Source: Marinobacter nitratireducens (GTDB lineage Bacteria > Pseudomonadota > Gammaproteobacteria > Pseudomonadales > Oleiphilaceae). Taken from it: 64,000 nucleotides of DNA. Within the stretch, counting starts at the first letter, position 1. Every line of letters starts with the position of its first letter. Below the pieces are notes generated by a model. The model searched no databases and was not told the DNA's origin. It saw nothing but the letters and a program-made list of their open reading frames with translations. Location of the stretch: contig NZ_ANIE01000006.1 in the NCBI RefSeq assembly GCF_000708045.1, forward strand, positions 62,001 to 126,000, written 5' to 3'. The translations under genes were made by a program, and so were the position numbers. Of this stretch, positions 62,807 through 64,000 are shown one piece after another.

Positions 62807-64000
62807 TCAGGAGATCAATGGCCTCTCGTACTGGCGGATAAGGAAGCCGATCAGAGCATCTTCATCGAGCGGATAGCTAAACAGGTTACCCTGACACTGC
62901 GCACAACCGGCCGTCTGCAGGAAGCTGAGCTGTTGCGGTGTTTCCACCCCCTCTGCGACCACCGTCAGGTGCAATTTGCGGGCAAGGGCTATGACCGCCG
63001 AGGCTACATCCGTTGCGCTGACGTTGTAGGGAATATCCCGGATGAAGCGGTGGTCAATCTTGACCACATCCAGCGGCAACTGTTGCAAGGCCACCAGCGA
63101 GCAGGAGCCCGTGCCGAAATCGTCGAGAATCAGGCAGACACCGAGATCGTGCAGAGCTACCAACAACTCCCGGAGCATTCGCGGGTCTTCGTTCAGCAGC
63201 TCGGCGGGCATTTCCAGTTCCAGTCGCTCCGGCGCCACCCCGGTTTCGGTAATCACCTGTCGAATCATATCCAGGAAGCCCGAATCCGTCAGCTGTCGAA
63301 CCGACAGGTTAACCGCCATCTTCAGCGATTCGAACCCGGCTCGCTCCAGCGCCTGAACCTGAATGCAGGCCTGCCGCAGAGCCATTTCACCCAAACGGAT
63401 AATCAGACCTGTTTCCTCGGCCAGACCGATAAACTGCTGCGCCGACACCAGCCCCTTTTCCGGATGGTGCCAGCGCAGAAACGCTTCCACGCCAATCACG
63501 CGTTCGGAAGCCAGATCAATCTTGGGCTGGTAATGCAGCACGAAGCGCTCGCCATCCAGTGCCGTTGCCAGCTCCTCCTGCTGAAGCAGGCGGCGCGCGG
63601 CCTTGATATTCATCGCCGGGGTAAAGAACTGATAGGTATTGCGGCCAAGCTCCTTGGCCCGGTACATGGCAAGATCCGCAAACTTCATCAGTGTGCCGGA
63701 GTCTTCACTGTCGTGCGGAATCATGGTGATACCGATACTGACGGTAATACCGACTTCGTGGTCGTTCAGTCGGATTCGCTGGCAGAGCCTACGCAGAATG
63801 CTCTCAGCCACTTTTCCTGCCGCGTTGGAGCCACTGATCCGGGACAACAACACAACAAACTCATCCCCTCCAAGGCGAGCGACCGAATCCTCCTCGCGAA
63901 CACAGCCCTCAAGCCACTGTGCCACCTGACGCAGCAGCTCATCACCAGCATCATGCCCCAGGGTGTCGTTGATCCGCTTGAAGCCGTCCAGATCCAGGAA
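62807..64000 (-). CDS. GGDEF-EAL protein with degenerate EAL domain, 5' end outside the window
   Basis: The frame runs to the window edge, so only the C-terminal 397 residues are seen. The GGDEF domain is intact (FLDLDGFKRINDTLGH and RLGGDEF). The EAL domain departs from the active form: VEAFLRW in place of EAL; ELEMPAEL where active enzymes have an ExTE motif, so a metal-binding Glu is lost; and DDFGTGSCS instead of GYSS. EGVETPQ and KID remain. The protein is therefore expected to make c-di-GMP, with the EAL part binding but not cutting it. Confidence 0.87.
   Translation of the reverse strand, partial: FLDLDGFKRINDTLGHDAGDELLRQVAQWLEGCVREEDSVARLGGDEFVVLLSRISGSNAAGKVAESILRRLCQRIRLNDHEVGITVSIGITMIPHDSEDSGTLMKFADLAMYRAKELGRNTYQFFTPAMNIKAARRLLQQEELATALDGERFVLHYQPKIDLASERVIGVEAFLRWHHPEKGLVSAQQFIGLAEETGLIIRLGEMALRQACIQVQALERAGFESLKMAVNLSVRQLTDSGFLDMIRQVITETGVAPERLELEMPAELLNEDPRMLRELLVALHDLGVCLILDDFGTGSCSLVALQQLPLDVVKIDHRFIRDIPYNVSATDVASAVIALARKLHLTVVAEGVETPQQLSFLQTAGCAQCQGNLFSYPLDEDALIGFLIRQYERPLIS

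Noticed and set aside
1..64000. tRNA, rRNA, CRISPR, insertion sequence, prophage or toxin-antitoxin features
   Set aside because: Gaps are short and I found no cloverleaf, spaced-repeat, transposase or integrase signature; the facing small genes at 47287-47938 are not laid out as a toxin-antitoxin pair.

Overview
The window looks like chromosomal DNA of a marine gammaproteobacterium of the Marinobacter type. The clearest pointer is a 512-residue protein at 26470-28008 that closely resembles the bacterial fatty acyl-CoA reductases of Marinobacter wax-ester synthesis. The Pseudomonas-like order gacS-cysM-rlmD-relA-mazG, an acs gene next to an ErdR-type regulator, and several c-di-GMP and HDOD proteins fit the same group. 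The assignment is from remembered families; no search was run. I see no rRNA, tRNA, CRISPR array, insertion sequence or prophage.

Layout. 1-2390: end of a hydroxamate-siderophore uptake locus (fhuB-like permease, FhuF-like reductase). Beyond it, on the opposite strand, is a 36-codon membrane-protein gene with a promoter that contains a Fur-box-like sequence. 2390-8800: periplasmic and housekeeping enzymes (PQQ-type sugar dehydrogenase, GFA-family protein, aldo-keto reductase, tandem GST-N protein, PBP4) and small membrane or lipoproteins. 8813-13784: a minus-strand catabolic cluster of two SDRs, a histidine phosphatase, an aminoglycoside-phosphotransferase-like kinase and an acyl-CoA dehydrogenase, with a divergent LysR regulator. 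Kinase plus dehydrogenase recalls LvaA/LvaC and ACAD10/11, which act on 4-hydroxyacyl-CoA. A pair of oppositely oriented inverted-repeat elements lies inside this cluster, and a third copy of their core lies at 22118.

14829-23237: an EAL protein, a tartrate/isopropylmalate-type dehydrogenase and class III aminotransferase pair, a second aminotransferase, a D-2-hydroxyacid dehydrogenase and a fatty-acid desaturase. 23476-28008: an ErdR-like response regulator, acetyl-CoA synthetase and the fatty acyl-CoA reductase, linking acetate activation to storage lipid. 28231-33955: a FleN-like ATPase with a long C-terminal extension, divergent from a two-gene signalling operon (HDOD-histidine kinase, then REC-PAS-GGDEF-EAL). 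34189-35895: an uncharacterised methyltransferase and DUF2156 pair.

35897-53485: core genes (murI, nudC, plsB, rsmJ, tsaB, adk, an HDOD protein, ppc, mazG, relA, rlmD, cysM) and two convergent paralogous small genes. 53709-62701: gacS/barA, then the conserved lepA-lepB-DUF4845-rnc-era-recO-pdxJ operon read on the minus strand. The window ends inside a GGDEF-EAL gene whose EAL domain has lost catalytic residues.

The best candidates for new biology are the Fur-box small membrane protein, the kinase/phosphatase/acyl-CoA-dehydrogenase cluster, the methyltransferase-DUF2156 pair, and the HDOD-kinase/c-di-GMP pair facing a FleN paralogue.
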